A stretch of 64,000 nucleotides of DNA from Spongiibacter tropicus DSM 19543 (GCF_000420325.1 NZ_ATUS01000001.1:2112463-2176462); one strand, 5' to 3'; positions 48,795 through 58,899 are shown, numbered from the stretch's first letter. The notes: generated from the letters alone by a model not told the origin. A program made the numbers and translations.

Positions 48795-49882
48795 GTGGAC
48801 TGTTTCTCAGCAAGGGACTGTATCCCGAAGACTTTTTTCGGCCTACCGTCGAATTTCTGCTGAGAGAACAGCAGGCTGACGGCAGTATTCCCTGGTTTGA
48901 TGGTGGTCATGCCGATCCCTGGGATCATGTTGAGTCCGCCATGGGGCTCAGTATTGGCGGCGAGTATCCCGCCGCAGAGCGCGCCTACTACTGGTTGCGC
49001 GACAGCCAGTTGCCCGATGGGAGCTGGTGGGCAGCGTATCGCGCGGGCGAAGTCGATAACCGCGAGCGTCGCGAGACTAACTTCGTGGCGTATATCGCCA
49101 CCGGTGTTTGGCACCACTACCTGATCAGTGGCAATCGCGCTTTCCTGAAAAGCATGTGGCCCTGTGTGCAGCGCGCCATGGAGTTTGTCGTAGGCCAACA
49201 GAGCGCTCACGGCGAGATTAACTGGGCAGTGGATGCCGATGGCAAACCGATGGTGGATGCCTTGGTCACCGGCTGTGCCTCTATCTATAAAAGCCTCGAG
49301 TGCGCCTGGAATATTTCGGTCACACTGGGCGAGCCGCGAAAAGACTGGTGCAAGGCGCGTCACAAGCTGGGTGAGGCGATGCGCCACAAGCCCGAGCGCT
49401 TCGATCGTACATGGGAGAGCAAAGCCCGCTACTCCATGGATTGGTTTTATCCCGTGCTTACCGGGGTTATTCCCACCGCCAAAGCCAGTGCTCATCTACA
49501 AAAACGCTGGGGCGAGTTTGTGGAAGCCGGCATGGGTTGCCGCTGCGTGTCTGACGAGCCCTGGGTGACAGTGGCGGAATCCTGCGAGTTGACCATGGCA
49601 CTGCTGGCCGCTGGCGATCACGCCCGCGCCGTAACGGTGTATAGCTGGTTACATCAGTGGCGGGAAAGCAATGGCGAGTATTGGACCGGCTATCAATTTG
49701 TTGAAGACCTGCTGTGGCCTGACGAGCGTCCCACCTGGACGGCTGCGGCGATTTTGCTTGCTGCCGATGCCTTGACTGAATACACCCCGGCTCATCATCT
49801 GTTTAAGGAAGTGCGACTGCTGCCCGACCCCTGGGAAGCGGAAAGCCGTGAGACGGAAGCCAGCGAGCGCTACCGCGGCTGA
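48791..49882 (+). CDS. Alpha/alpha-toroid (prenyltransferase/squalene-cyclase-like) protein
   Basis: A 363-residue cytoplasmic protein built of helical pairs with the repeating QQADGSIPWFDGG / SQLPDGSWWAAYR pattern seen in squalene-cyclase, prenyltransferase and six-hairpin glycosidase folds. A terpene cyclase DxDD motif is not present, and the acid pairs (ETNFVAYIATGVWHH; RPTWTAAAILLAAD) look more like a glycan-processing or binding toroid. Function unknown. The 4-base overlap with the methyltransferase and the glycosyltransferase upstream point to a shared pathway. Confidence 0.72.
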   Translation: MSGLFLSKGLYPEDFFRPTVEFLLREQQADGSIPWFDGGHADPWDHVESAMGLSIGGEYPAAERAYYWLRDSQLPDGSWWAAYRAGEVDNRERRETNFVAYIATGVWHHYLISGNRAFLKSMWPCVQRAMEFVVGQQSAHGEINWAVDADGKPMVDALVTGCASIYKSLECAWNISVTLGEPRKDWCKARHKLGEAMRHKPERFDRTWESKARYSMDWFYPVLTGVIPTAKASAHLQKRWGEFVEAGMGCRCVSDEPWVTVAESCELTMALLAAGDHARAVTVYSWLHQWRESNGEYWTGYQFVEDLLWPDERPTWTAAAILLAADALTEYTPAHHLFKEVRLLPDPWEAESRETEASERYRG

Positions 49883-49896
49883 GGGGTTCCGAAAGC

Positions 49897-49916
49897 GGAT
49901 CTGGACTCGGGGCAGA
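49897..49916. repeat. REP-like element, inverted partial copy
   Basis: On the minus strand this reads TGCCCCGAGTCCAGATCC, close to the right half of the REP-like unit at 46023. It lies in the 116-base gap before coaD. Confidence 0.3.
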
Positions 49917-49998
49917 TGGGAGGCAGGGCATCCCCTGTCGGTTGTTCGCTGCCAGTGAATTCGATACCATCAGCCGCCCAGTGAAGGAACGGTGACCC

Positions 49999-50738
<740 letters not shown>

Positions 50739-50926
50739 AGCCATCTATCGGAGTTTCCAAGCGTTGTGGCGGCTCAGAATCAATTCGGTCTGAGCCTGCG
50801 CGAAGACGTGAGAGCAGCGCTGTGGGTCCGAAAAACAATGAATAAGCTTCTTTCTCCTCGGTCACTTTGCCTACTACCGCGGGGCATGGCAGTCTGTGCT
50901 CCTGATTCTTCCTGCGGAGCCGACTC

Positions 50927-52660
50927 ATGCGCCAACGCCTGTTTTTCGCACTGTTATTGATTAGCTCGTCTTTTGCTTGGGCCAGCGACCCCGTTATCGT
51001 GCCTGAAGCGGCCAGCGGTTTTTCTGAAATAAAGTCGGCGACGTTTCCCAATGCTATGGCCGTGACGGCAAACCCCTATGCCAGCGACGCGGCGGTAAAC
51101 ATTATGAAGCAGGGGGGCTCGGCCGTGGACGCCGCCATCGCAGCACAGTTGGTGCTGGGTTTAGTTGAACCGCAGTCCTCCGGGATTGGTGGCGGCGCCT
51201 TTATGTTGCATTGGGACAAGGCTCGTGGCGAGCTACAGTCGTGGGATGGACGGGAAACAGCGCCTGCTGCTGCCACGGAAGCGTATTTTCTGACTCCTGA
51301 CGGCAAGCCGATGAACTTCTTCGATGCCGTTATCGGGGGGAAGTCTGTTGGTGTACCCGGCGTTGTTGCAATGCTGGAGGCTGCACACAAGGCGCATGGG
51401 GCGCTGCCCTGGAACAAGCTTTTTGATCCGGCTATCCGGCTTGCAGAGCAAGGCTTTATTATCTCTGAGCGGTTGCACATCCTGCTGGAGCGTATGCCCA
51501 AGGTGGCCGTCAATCCACAGATCAGCGATTACTTCTTTGTAAAGACAGAGGACGGCTGGACGCCTAAACCTCAGGGCAGTCTTCTGAAAAATCGGGCATA
51601 TGCGAAGACGCTGCGTCGCCTGGCGGAGTTTGGGGCGAGGGATTTCTATCGCGGTGAATTGGCGAAGGATATCGTCAATGCGGTTCAGCAAGATCCAAAC
51701 CGCAAAGGCATGATGACAATGGAGGATATGGCTGCCTACAGCCCTGTTAAACGGGCTGCGGTGTGCGCAGGTTTCAGGGAGTATGACATTTGTGGCGCGC
51801 CGCCACCTTCGTCGGGCGGCACGACGGTATTGGCGATACTCGGTATGTTGGAGGCCTACGAAGAACAGAATGGAAGACGGGCGGACTGGCAACACGGGTT
51901 TATTGAGGCGTCCAAGCTGGCGTTCGCCGACAGAAATGCTTACGTTGGTGACCCGGCGTTTGTAAGTGTGCCGGTGGCGGGGATGGTTGACCGGCGCTAT
52001 CTCAACAAGCGCGCGGCACAAATCACTAATTCGACCGTTATCTCCAATGCTAAACCCGGGCTGCCTCCCGAGGCCGAGCCGCGAATCTCGGCGGCGTCAC
52101 CGGAGCTGCCGTCTACCAGCCACTTCAGTATTGTCGATCCTCAAGGCAATGTGGTCAGCATGACAACGAGTATCGAAACTGCGTTTGGCTCGCGAGTCAT
52201 GGCGGGTGGATTCCTGTTGAACAATCAGCTTACGGACTTTTCCTTTGCGCCACGCGATAGCAGCGGCAAGCGTATAGCTAATCGCGTGGAAGCGGGCAAG
52301 CGGCCGCGTTCGTCTATGGCGCCCACGCTGGTGATGGAAAAAGGGCAGGCCAAGCTCGCCATCGGCAGCCCTGGCGGGGCCAGGATTATTGATTACGTCG
52401 CCGCCAGTCTTTACCGCATTCTTGCACTGAATGAGCCGGTGGCGCAGGCCATCGCAGAGGGGCACATCATTGCCATGGGACATGGGGTTGAAATGGAGCA
52501 GGGGCGGGCCGATACCGCCACCGTGATGAGAATGGAAGGCAGAGGCCACAACATTGTGCTGCGAGATCAGACCAGCGGCCTCCACGTTATCCAAATTACT
52601 GATCAGGGTTTGACTGGTGGCGCTGACCCCCGGCGCGAGGGTGTTGTGCGCGGCTTTTAG
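50927..52660 (+). CDS. ggt: Gamma-glutamyltransferase (periplasmic)
   Basis: A 577-residue Ntn-hydrolase precursor. The signal peptide (MRQRLFFALLLISSSFAWA) sends it to the periplasm. GIGGGAFMLHWD is the N-terminal family motif, and the chain should cleave itself before the Thr in STSHFSIVDPQGNVVSMTTSIE, which becomes the nucleophile of the small subunit. GSPGGARIIDYV near the end forms the oxyanion region. It hydrolyses or transfers the gamma-glutamyl group of glutathione. The preceding 188-base gap shows nothing beyond a GGAG ribosome site. Confidence 0.92.
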   Translation: MRQRLFFALLLISSSFAWASDPVIVPEAASGFSEIKSATFPNAMAVTANPYASDAAVNIMKQGGSAVDAAIAAQLVLGLVEPQSSGIGGGAFMLHWDKARGELQSWDGRETAPAAATEAYFLTPDGKPMNFFDAVIGGKSVGVPGVVAMLEAAHKAHGALPWNKLFDPAIRLAEQGFIISERLHILLERMPKVAVNPQISDYFFVKTEDGWTPKPQGSLLKNRAYAKTLRRLAEFGARDFYRGELAKDIVNAVQQDPNRKGMMTMEDMAAYSPVKRAAVCAGFREYDICGAPPPSSGGTTVLAILGMLEAYEEQNGRRADWQHGFIEASKLAFADRNAYVGDPAFVSVPVAGMVDRRYLNKRAAQITNSTVISNAKPGLPPEAEPRISAASPELPSTSHFSIVDPQGNVVSMTTSIETAFGSRVMAGGFLLNNQLTDFSFAPRDSSGKRIANRVEAGKRPRSSMAPTLVMEKGQAKLAIGSPGGARIIDYVAASLYRILALNEPVAQAIAEGHIIAMGHGVEMEQGRADTATVMRMEGRGHNIVLRDQTSGLHVIQITDQGLTGGADPRREGVVRGF

Positions 52661-52693
52661 TCGGGCGGGGTCGTTGGTCCTGAGCCAGTGATC

Positions 52694-52720
52694 GTCACTT
52701 GGTCTCCGAGTCGGGGGTCA
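52694..52720. repeat. REP-like palindromic element, copy 3
   Basis: GTCACTTGG followed by CTCCGAGTCGGGGGTC, closely similar to the unit at 46023, sits between the convergent ggt and mutM ends. A small frame across it (52657-52878, minus) is not taken as a gene. Confidence 0.45.
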
Positions 52721-52822
52721 GTACCGCTGTCCCTGAGTTTGTCGATGGGCTGCGTCAGAGCTCTGTGGTCTTGGATCCGGGGATCAAGCAAGCCCGACAT
52801 GGCAGCGAGGAAGTCCCCGCGA

Positions 52823-53638
52823 TCAACGCTGGCAGCGGCCGCAAAACACCGTGCTTCTCTGGGCCTGCCTAATCTCACGTAACGTCGACTGACATTTTAA
52901 ACACGGCTCGCCGGCACGACCATATACCTGCAACTCCTGTTTGAAGTAGCCCGGTTTGCCATCTCCGCCCACAAAATCTTTCAGAGTGGTTCCGCCTTCG
53001 GCAATGGCCTTCTGGAGCACCTGTTTTACACAGGTTACCAGTCTCTCGTAGCGCACTGGACTAATTTTTCCCGCCATGCGATCAGGTCGAATTCCCGCCA
53101 TAAACAGCGCTTCATTCGCATAGATATTGCCGACACCAACGACGATCCTGCCGTCCATCAGCAGGCTCTTGACCGGCATACTGCGCCCTTTTGCTCGGGC
53201 GACCAAATAATCCGCGTTGAAGTCGGATGAGAGCGGCTCGGGACCAAGGTGGCTGAGTAGCGAATGAGATGTGGTGTCGCCTTCCAGAAAAAGAACTGCA
53301 CCAAAACGGCGCGGATCGGTATAGCGAAGCACCTGGCCACTATCCAGGAGAAAGTCGACATGATCGTGCTTACCCACAGGAGTATTACATGGAACAAAAT
53401 ACAATCGGCCGGACATGCCCAAATGCACGAGCAAATGCCCTTCATCCAGCTCTGCTAGCACATACTTTGCCCGGCGAGTAATGGATTTGACCTGCTGCCC
53501 CTTGAGCAGCGTGGGAAGGTCCGCAGGGACAGGCCAGCGCAGACTTGGCTGGCGAACCGTAACCTGTGTAAAGCGCTTGCCTTCCAGGTGTGGGCGTATG
53601 CCACGGCAAACCGTTTCGACCTCGGGTAACTCTGGCAC
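52823..53638 (-). CDS. mutM: Formamidopyrimidine-DNA glycosylase
   Basis: A 271-residue Fpg protein. PELPEVET gives the catalytic N-terminal Pro2 and Glu3. LVHLGMSGRLY follows, with Lys in TRRAKYVL, then the H2TH region VVGVGNIYANEALF. The zinc finger CLKC ... CGRC at the end has the conserved Gln/Arg loop. It excises 8-oxoguanine and ring-opened purines. In many relatives mutM is near coaD, as here. Confidence 0.96.
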   Translation of the reverse strand: MPELPEVETVCRGIRPHLEGKRFTQVTVRQPSLRWPVPADLPTLLKGQQVKSITRRAKYVLAELDEGHLLVHLGMSGRLYFVPCNTPVGKHDHVDFLLDSGQVLRYTDPRRFGAVLFLEGDTTSHSLLSHLGPEPLSSDFNADYLVARAKGRSMPVKSLLMDGRIVVGVGNIYANEALFMAGIRPDRMAGKISPVRYERLVTCVKQVLQKAIAEGGTTLKDFVGGDGKPGYFKQELQVYGRAGEPCLKCQSTLREIRQAQRSTVFCGRCQR

Positions 53639-53715
53639 GTGAACCTCAGGTTTAAAAAGAGGAATTCTACACTGCTCAGCTTACTAGCGAGTAGGGGGAT
53701 TGTGGTTGTGGAGTG

Positions 53716-53740
53716 GTGCCCCGGCTCGAAGGCCGGGGCG
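53716..53740. repeat. Perfect GC-rich hairpin, REP-like copy 4
   Basis: GCCCCGGC and GCCGGGGC pair perfectly around TCGAAG (53718-53739). It lies 14 bases beyond the stop of the wzc-like gene. It has no T-tract in either direction and resembles the REP-like unit at 46023 more than a terminator. Confidence 0.5.
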
Positions 53741-53753
53741 GGAAGGCAGAGGC

Positions 53754-56012
53754 TTACTTGCTACCGTCCGATTTATACTCGTAGTGGTAGTAGCCATAGC
53801 CGTAACCGTAGCCATAGCCGTAACCGGATGCCCGGCGCTCGATCGCGTTCAGCACGACACCTTTCACTGGAATACCGTTTTGCTCAAAGCGCTGTTTGGT
53901 CACTTCCAGTTCTTTAACCGGGTTCAGGCCGAAGCGAGCCACCAACATTGTCACGCCACACTGACGGCCCACAATCGCGGCATCGGTCACCGCCATAATG
54001 GGTGGTGTGTCGACGATAACCAGGTCGAATTGGTCTTTCACTTCTTCCAGCAATTCCGTCAGCCCTTTGCTCATCAGCAATTCCGACGGGTTTGGTGGAA
54101 TGGTTCCTCGAGACATAAACGAAAGCTCGCCAACCCGAGTCGGTCGGATAGCATCCGCAACACTCACACGCTTGGCAAGCACATCGCTGACGCCGCCCTC
54201 GGGCTCTTCGCCGAACATTTTATGCAAGTAGCCTTTGCGAAGGTCCATGTCTATCAGGAGCACTTTCTGTCCGGCTTGGGCCACTACCGCAGCAAGATTC
54301 CCCGAGATAAACGACTTACCCACGTTGGGGCTGGGGCCTGAAATCATCATGATATTGTTGTCAGCTTCCAGCATGGCAAAGTGCAAGCTGGTGCGCAGAT
54401 TGCGCAGGCTTTCGATCGCAATATCGGTGGGGTTTTTCTGAGCCAGCAAATCGTGGGGGTGCTGATTTTTTTGCTTTTTCCTGATAGATGCACGCCGGCG
54501 CCCTACACCATCCAATTTCCGCTGCTCATCTGAGAGTGGCACGCTAGTGTAAACTGGCAAGCCAATGGCTTCTATATCATCAGGGTTGGTTACTCCTCGG
54601 TTTAACGCCGCTCGGACTAAGACTAGTGCGACTGATAGAAATCCTCCGAGAAGCGTCGCGATAACGGCTATTAACGCTTTTTTAGGCTTAACAGGTTCCT
54701 CAACGTTTACGGCAGCCTCATCCACGATGCGAACATTGCCTACAGTGCCTGCTCGAAGGATGTCAAGCTCCTGAATACTGTTCAGCATCTGTGTATATAT
54801 CTGTGTGCCAACCTCCAAGTCCCTCTTTAATCCCAGTAATTCTTGCTGTGTTTCCGGGAGATTCTTGGTCCGCTCATTCAATTCTTCTTTCCGCTTCGAC
54901 AGCTCGGTCATTTGCTCTCGCCAAGCGAGATATGTCGGGTGATCGTTAGTGTACTTTCTATCTAGCTCCGCTTGTTTTAGCTGTAGTTCCGCTATTTTTG
55001 TTTCCAGGCCAACAACCTGCTCAAGAAGCGCATTGGCTTCTGATGTAATATTTACCGAACCAACTTTAACCTGATATTCATTGAATTTTCGTTCGGCATT
55101 TTCTAAATCTTTTTTTATGCCAGGCAGTTGTTCACGTAAAAACTCTAAGCTTTTCGAGGCTTCAGCAGACTGACGCTCAACATTTTGGCGGAGATAGTTT
55201 TGAGCAATAACATTTAGTACGTTTTCTGCATGACTCGGAGTGTCATCCTCCAATGAAAGGGCGATAATTCCGGAATCTTTGCCTCGCTCTGAAGCGTCGA
55301 GATCTCTCTGGAGTTTGATAATGGCGCTTAGTCTGCTCTTCCGGGCTATATTAAAGGTAGCTCCTGAGTGCGCTATAAGTTTGCTGACAAATAAGTTGTA
55401 GCCCTTGGAGGACGCCTGTTCACCCACTTTTCCGTACAAGATCAGCTCATTATTTGGGTTATATAATGAAAACCCTTTTTCCCCGTCGCTTACTAAAGTA
55501 TGTGCTTTACCAAACTCGGAGCGGGGTGGGGTGAATTCGCTGACAGATATCCTTTCTCCGCCCCAAGAGTAGCTGTTTAGGCCAAATAGCGGGGGGGCGA
55601 GCTCACCTTCTGTGCCCTTAAACTTCCGTGCAATGGCTTTACCAAACACCGGGAGGTAGTTCGGCTCGACTGAAATATCGAGGTGCAGTTTATCTACGGC
55701 GCCCCCAAGAACTTTTCGGCTTTTTATCAGTTCTATTTCAGTTCCAGATGCCGACTCCCCTCCAAGCATCTCACCTATTTCACTTATACCAGGCAGGCTG
55801 GAGCTCTTTTTTTCCACTTGGACCATTGCATCGGCCCGGTAGATCGGTGTTGATAGCATGGCATAGCTAACACCCAGACAAGCAAACAAAAAAGTAATGC
55901 TTACAATCAGTACCTTTGCATCCCATAGCGAACCAAATAGTGCAAGTAAGTCGATTTCGCCTTCAATTTGCGTACTTTTTTGTTGAGAGGTGTTGATGTT
56001 TTGGTTGCTCAT
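53754..56012 (-). CDS. Wzc-like polysaccharide co-polymerase/tyrosine autokinase
   Basis: A 752-residue inner-membrane protein. Wzz domain: helix IVSITFLFACLGVSYAMLS near 35, periplasmic coiled coil about 270-400, second helix near 445 (ALIAVIATLLGGFLSVALVLVRAAL). A BY-kinase follows: Walker A GPSPNVGKS, A' VLLIDMDLRKG, B LVIVDTPPIMAVTD. The tail is a tyrosine cluster, GYGYGYGYGYYHYEYK. It controls chain length and export of a Wzy-dependent polymer through autophosphorylation. The ATG at 56012 has GGAAG before it. The kinase half is GC-rich, the rest clearly more AT-rich. Confidence 0.92.
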   Translation of the reverse strand: MSNQNINTSQQKSTQIEGEIDLLALFGSLWDAKVLIVSITFLFACLGVSYAMLSTPIYRADAMVQVEKKSSSLPGISEIGEMLGGESASGTEIELIKSRKVLGGAVDKLHLDISVEPNYLPVFGKAIARKFKGTEGELAPPLFGLNSYSWGGERISVSEFTPPRSEFGKAHTLVSDGEKGFSLYNPNNELILYGKVGEQASSKGYNLFVSKLIAHSGATFNIARKSRLSAIIKLQRDLDASERGKDSGIIALSLEDDTPSHAENVLNVIAQNYLRQNVERQSAEASKSLEFLREQLPGIKKDLENAERKFNEYQVKVGSVNITSEANALLEQVVGLETKIAELQLKQAELDRKYTNDHPTYLAWREQMTELSKRKEELNERTKNLPETQQELLGLKRDLEVGTQIYTQMLNSIQELDILRAGTVGNVRIVDEAAVNVEEPVKPKKALIAVIATLLGGFLSVALVLVRAALNRGVTNPDDIEAIGLPVYTSVPLSDEQRKLDGVGRRRASIRKKQKNQHPHDLLAQKNPTDIAIESLRNLRTSLHFAMLEADNNIMMISGPSPNVGKSFISGNLAAVVAQAGQKVLLIDMDLRKGYLHKMFGEEPEGGVSDVLAKRVSVADAIRPTRVGELSFMSRGTIPPNPSELLMSKGLTELLEEVKDQFDLVIVDTPPIMAVTDAAIVGRQCGVTMLVARFGLNPVKELEVTKQRFEQNGIPVKGVVLNAIERRASGYGYGYGYGYGYYHYEYKSDGSK

Positions 56013-56083
56013 AATAACTTCCAAGGAATGCAAATTGGAGCACGAGTTCTGTGCTCCCTATAACTTTGTCTAAATAAAAAAGT

Positions 56084-57220
56084 TTAATTGTTGTTTTGTA
56101 TGTCACCGATCCGATCTGTTGCAACAATACTTGGTAGCAGCTGGCTAAGGAAGCGGTTCCAGCGTGTAATCGGCGCCGGAGAGACATATACAATATCCCT
56201 AGGTGTCAGAGCGAACTTGTCGGCTAACATAAAGCCGACCGCTGAAGCAGCATTTAAATGGTAGATAGTGGCTGTATAAATAGGGTTGTTATTCTCGTCA
56301 CGACTTATGCCGGTATTGCGTAAAACGTAGATTCCGCGCCCATCGGCCTTGGATTCATTAATTCCATTCGCGCTTGCCAGAGCTTCTGCCAAAGTGGTCC
56401 CCGTTCGAGACATTGGTAGACCTTGGGGGCGATTAACCTCGCCTAATACAAAAATTTTATCAGCATCATTGCGCGGGACATGGATTTGATCCCCATGTTG
56501 TAGAAGTATGTTTTCACTCCAGGCACCTTGCTCGTAAAGTGAGCGTAAGGATATGTTTCGGGTATGCCCATTTCTAGTTAGCCTTACGTCACCCCAGGCT
56601 GCATCTTCATCGAGCCCCCCGCGTTGATCTATCGCATCGACGAGGGTTAGAGGCACATTGGTTACAGGAGCAATGCCTGGCTGCTTTACGGCACCGCTTA
56701 CATATACTCGTTGGCTTTTAAATGACGCAACTCGCACGTCTACTTGAGGTCGTTTTATCACTGAAGAAAGCCTTTCAGTAACTAAATCCTTTACCTCAGA
56801 TGTAGTAAGACCTAAAACATATAATGTGCCGGCATATGGATAGAATACAGAGCCGTCAGCTTTAACTTCATTCCCGCTCTCTTCTGCGCCCCTGAATGAG
56901 CCAGAAGGGATGGTCAATTCTGGATGCTCCCAGACAGTAATGGTTAGAATATCGCCTAAACCTATTTTATAGTGATAACTGGATATGGCGGCTTCTAGCT
57001 CGGCATTGCTCAATGGTTGTTTCTGAGCTTGCTGATTGAGGTGCGCCAGTACCGTAGCATTTATCGGAATATACTGAATATCAGTCTCTGCTGGGGTGTA
57101 CTCTTCGGGAGTGTCATCAAACCACACGGAGTTCATGCGGTTCATATTGCTGCCTGGCACGACAGTACAGCCTGCTGTGGCGGCCACCAGTACACAGGCT
57201 GCCAGCTTCCTTACATCCAT
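56084..57220 (-). CDS. Wza-like polysaccharide export outer-membrane lipoprotein
   Basis: A 378-residue protein with a lipoprotein signal ending VAATAGC. The Poly_export domain begins YHYKIGLGDILTITVWEHPELT, and SLBB ligand-binding loops follow (VYVSGAVKQPGIAPVTNVPLTLVDAIDQRGGL; IFVLGEVNRPQGLPMSRTGTTLAEALASANGI). The last helix (ITRWNRFLSQLLPSIV) is the amphipathic segment that forms the outer-membrane pore in Wza. It lies 71 bases before the wzc-like gene and 57 after the wzi-like gene on the same strand. Confidence 0.92.
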   Translation of the reverse strand: MDVRKLAACVLVAATAGCTVVPGSNMNRMNSVWFDDTPEEYTPAETDIQYIPINATVLAHLNQQAQKQPLSNAELEAAISSYHYKIGLGDILTITVWEHPELTIPSGSFRGAEESGNEVKADGSVFYPYAGTLYVLGLTTSEVKDLVTERLSSVIKRPQVDVRVASFKSQRVYVSGAVKQPGIAPVTNVPLTLVDAIDQRGGLDEDAAWGDVRLTRNGHTRNISLRSLYEQGAWSENILLQHGDQIHVPRNDADKIFVLGEVNRPQGLPMSRTGTTLAEALASANGINESKADGRGIYVLRNTGISRDENNNPIYTATIYHLNAASAVGFMLADKFALTPRDIVYVSPAPITRWNRFLSQLLPSIVATDRIGDIQNNN

Positions 57221-57277
57221 AGTTCACCCATTAGTTTAGTTGTTGCAACGACGAGCTGTCCGCTAATCCCTGTACGC

Positions 57278-58768
57278 TTACCAGCGGTAACTGGCTTCGA
57301 TGAAGGCAGTTTCTATGCCATGGTCGTAATTATAAAGTTGAAGTCCGTCATCAATATTTAAGTAGCCCACTTTGGCGCGAAGCGTGCCAAAGCGTTGCTC
57401 GTAACTCAATTCGAGGCTGTTTCCTTCTCCGGCACTCCGCCCGGCGGGGGCGCGGCCACTGCCATCAATGTTCAGTGCCACATCCGAATACCGCAGTGAA
57501 ATCATGCCCTGATTCGGCACTATCCAATCAATGCCCAAGGTATCCAGCTCGCTGTCGTTGTCGATGCTGGCACCCAACGCGCGCCCTTTGTAGCGATAGC
57601 CGCTTTTATAAATAGCATGCTCGTATACGTAATTAGGACGCTCATCTCCAATCAGGGCGCCTGCGGTTGTTTGAGTACGCTCCAGAAACCAGTGGATGCG
57701 GTGCTTTTGGACAGCAAGCAGACCATTCAGGCCGACGACATGGGTCAGGCGAGACGGCTGTGCGCCACTCTCGTCTTCACCAATGTGCTGAATGTACACG
57801 CCCTGATTACCCCAGGGAGTGGCCCATAGCATTTTGACATCGAAGCCTGCCAACTGGTTACCCGGCTCGTTTTCCTGAGTGAGGCCACCGTCGCCCCGGT
57901 TATCATTACCGAGCATTAAGTCCTTAAAATTCGAAAAAGATTCCGGACGACCCTCTCCGCCCCACTGAGCGGTACGGCTTGCAGCAATTTCCAGCCACTG
58001 TGTCGGTTTCACAGCAACACGCATTCCCAGTAGCTTGGTTTCCGGCACGGCGCGGTCGCCTTCCATTTGTCCGGCGAAGGCTTGTAGCTGCCATGGGCCT
58101 AGCCAGTTCAGCCAGGCACTCTCAAATTCATGGGCACGGTTGCGTTGCAAGGCGATGCCGGGAACAGGGCGAGCATTATTAGACAGCAACAGGCTGCTTT
58201 GCCAGCCTGCGCCCCACCAGCGATCGATTGCTCCAACACTCACGCCCCAATTACCAAACGCTTTTGCCAGATAGCTGCCATCCAGTCGGCGATGCTCTCT
58301 TGGGGCGTCGGGAAAGTCATAACTAATGCGGAGCTGCCCGGCCCAGCCCGAGCTGACAAACTCGCTGGACACCGCCGCATATTCCGGCGCGTTGTTGTGA
58401 TTGCCAAACCCGGTAAGAAAGCGGCGTTCCTGCTTACTGCTTGCCATTTCTACTTTCGCCGAGAGCGGCTGGCGCTCTTCCTCGAAACGGGCCAGAAGCG
58501 CGTCGACAGCCTGGCGTTCCGAGTCGCTCAACTGTTGTGCCTGGGCGCGGCGCAAATCGGGAAGGATCGCCCCCCACATTAATGGCCACTGGGTTGTTGG
58601 GGTCGTGAGCACACCGCTGGCCGAAAGCAGTTCAATATGGTGGCGAAGTACCAACTCATCCGGGCCGATCCAGGGCTTGGCAAATGCCTGCTGGTGCAGC
58701 AGTGCTGCCGCCAGTAGTGATGTGCCGAAGCGAAACCAGCGGATAAGCCGCCCTTGGCCGTGTCTCAT
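57278..58768 (-). CDS. Wzi family capsule assembly outer-membrane protein
   Basis: A 496-residue protein with signal peptide (LLAAALLHQQAFA). The helical N-terminal region (DELVLRHHIELLSASGVL) is followed by many amphipathic strands, with WWGAGWQSSLLLSNNARPVPGIALQR and FESAWLNWLGPWQLQAFAGQ, the features of Wzi beta-barrels that tether capsule or loose exopolysaccharide at the surface. The end YDHGIETAFIEASYRW has the terminal aromatic residue of outer-membrane barrels. It is first in the wzi-wza-wzc operon. Confidence 0.88.
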   Translation of the reverse strand: MRHGQGRLIRWFRFGTSLLAAALLHQQAFAKPWIGPDELVLRHHIELLSASGVLTTPTTQWPLMWGAILPDLRRAQAQQLSDSERQAVDALLARFEEERQPLSAKVEMASSKQERRFLTGFGNHNNAPEYAAVSSEFVSSGWAGQLRISYDFPDAPREHRRLDGSYLAKAFGNWGVSVGAIDRWWGAGWQSSLLLSNNARPVPGIALQRNRAHEFESAWLNWLGPWQLQAFAGQMEGDRAVPETKLLGMRVAVKPTQWLEIAASRTAQWGGEGRPESFSNFKDLMLGNDNRGDGGLTQENEPGNQLAGFDVKMLWATPWGNQGVYIQHIGEDESGAQPSRLTHVVGLNGLLAVQKHRIHWFLERTQTTAGALIGDERPNYVYEHAIYKSGYRYKGRALGASIDNDSELDTLGIDWIVPNQGMISLRYSDVALNIDGSGRAPAGRSAGEGNSLELSYEQRFGTLRAKVGYLNIDDGLQLYNYDHGIETAFIEASYRW

Positions 58769-58856
58769 TGCTCAGGTGTCCATTTTTGTGATGCGCGGCG
58801 CGCTGTCGGGTTGATAGTGGTGCGGCTGTAGATGATACGCGCCCACAAATTGGCAG

Positions 58857-58872
58857 GACAAGGATCATGCCA
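58857..58872 (-). promoter_or_regulatory. Sigma-54-like element before wzi
   Basis: On the minus strand TGGCATGATCCTTGTC fits TGGCACG-N4-TTGC except for T in place of the -12 C. About 90 bases from the wzi-like start. Weak by itself. Confidence 0.25.
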
Positions 58873-58883
58873 AGTAACTGTGA

Positions 58884-58899
58884 CAATGTCACGACATTG
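58884..58899. promoter_or_regulatory. Palindromic operator candidate CAATGTC-AC-GACATTG
   Basis: Two perfect seven-base arms around AC, about 116 bases before the wzi-like gene. A copy of the left part, ACAATGTCAC, recurs at 59447-59456 before the divergent operon. A shared regulator is inferred. Confidence 0.45.

Noticed and set aside
48791-49882. Squalene or hopene cyclase, or true prenyltransferase
   Set aside because: The DxDD acid motif and the dense QW repeats are missing, so only the toroid fold is claimed.
52657-52882. Small overlapping frames between ggt and mutM on both strands
   Set aside because: They run across a REP-like element and into the mutM end, and the composition reflects the repeat rather than coding.
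53718-53739. The strong GC hairpin taken as an intrinsic terminator of the wzi-wza-wzc operon
   Set aside because: No T-tract follows on either strand; it fits the repeat family better.
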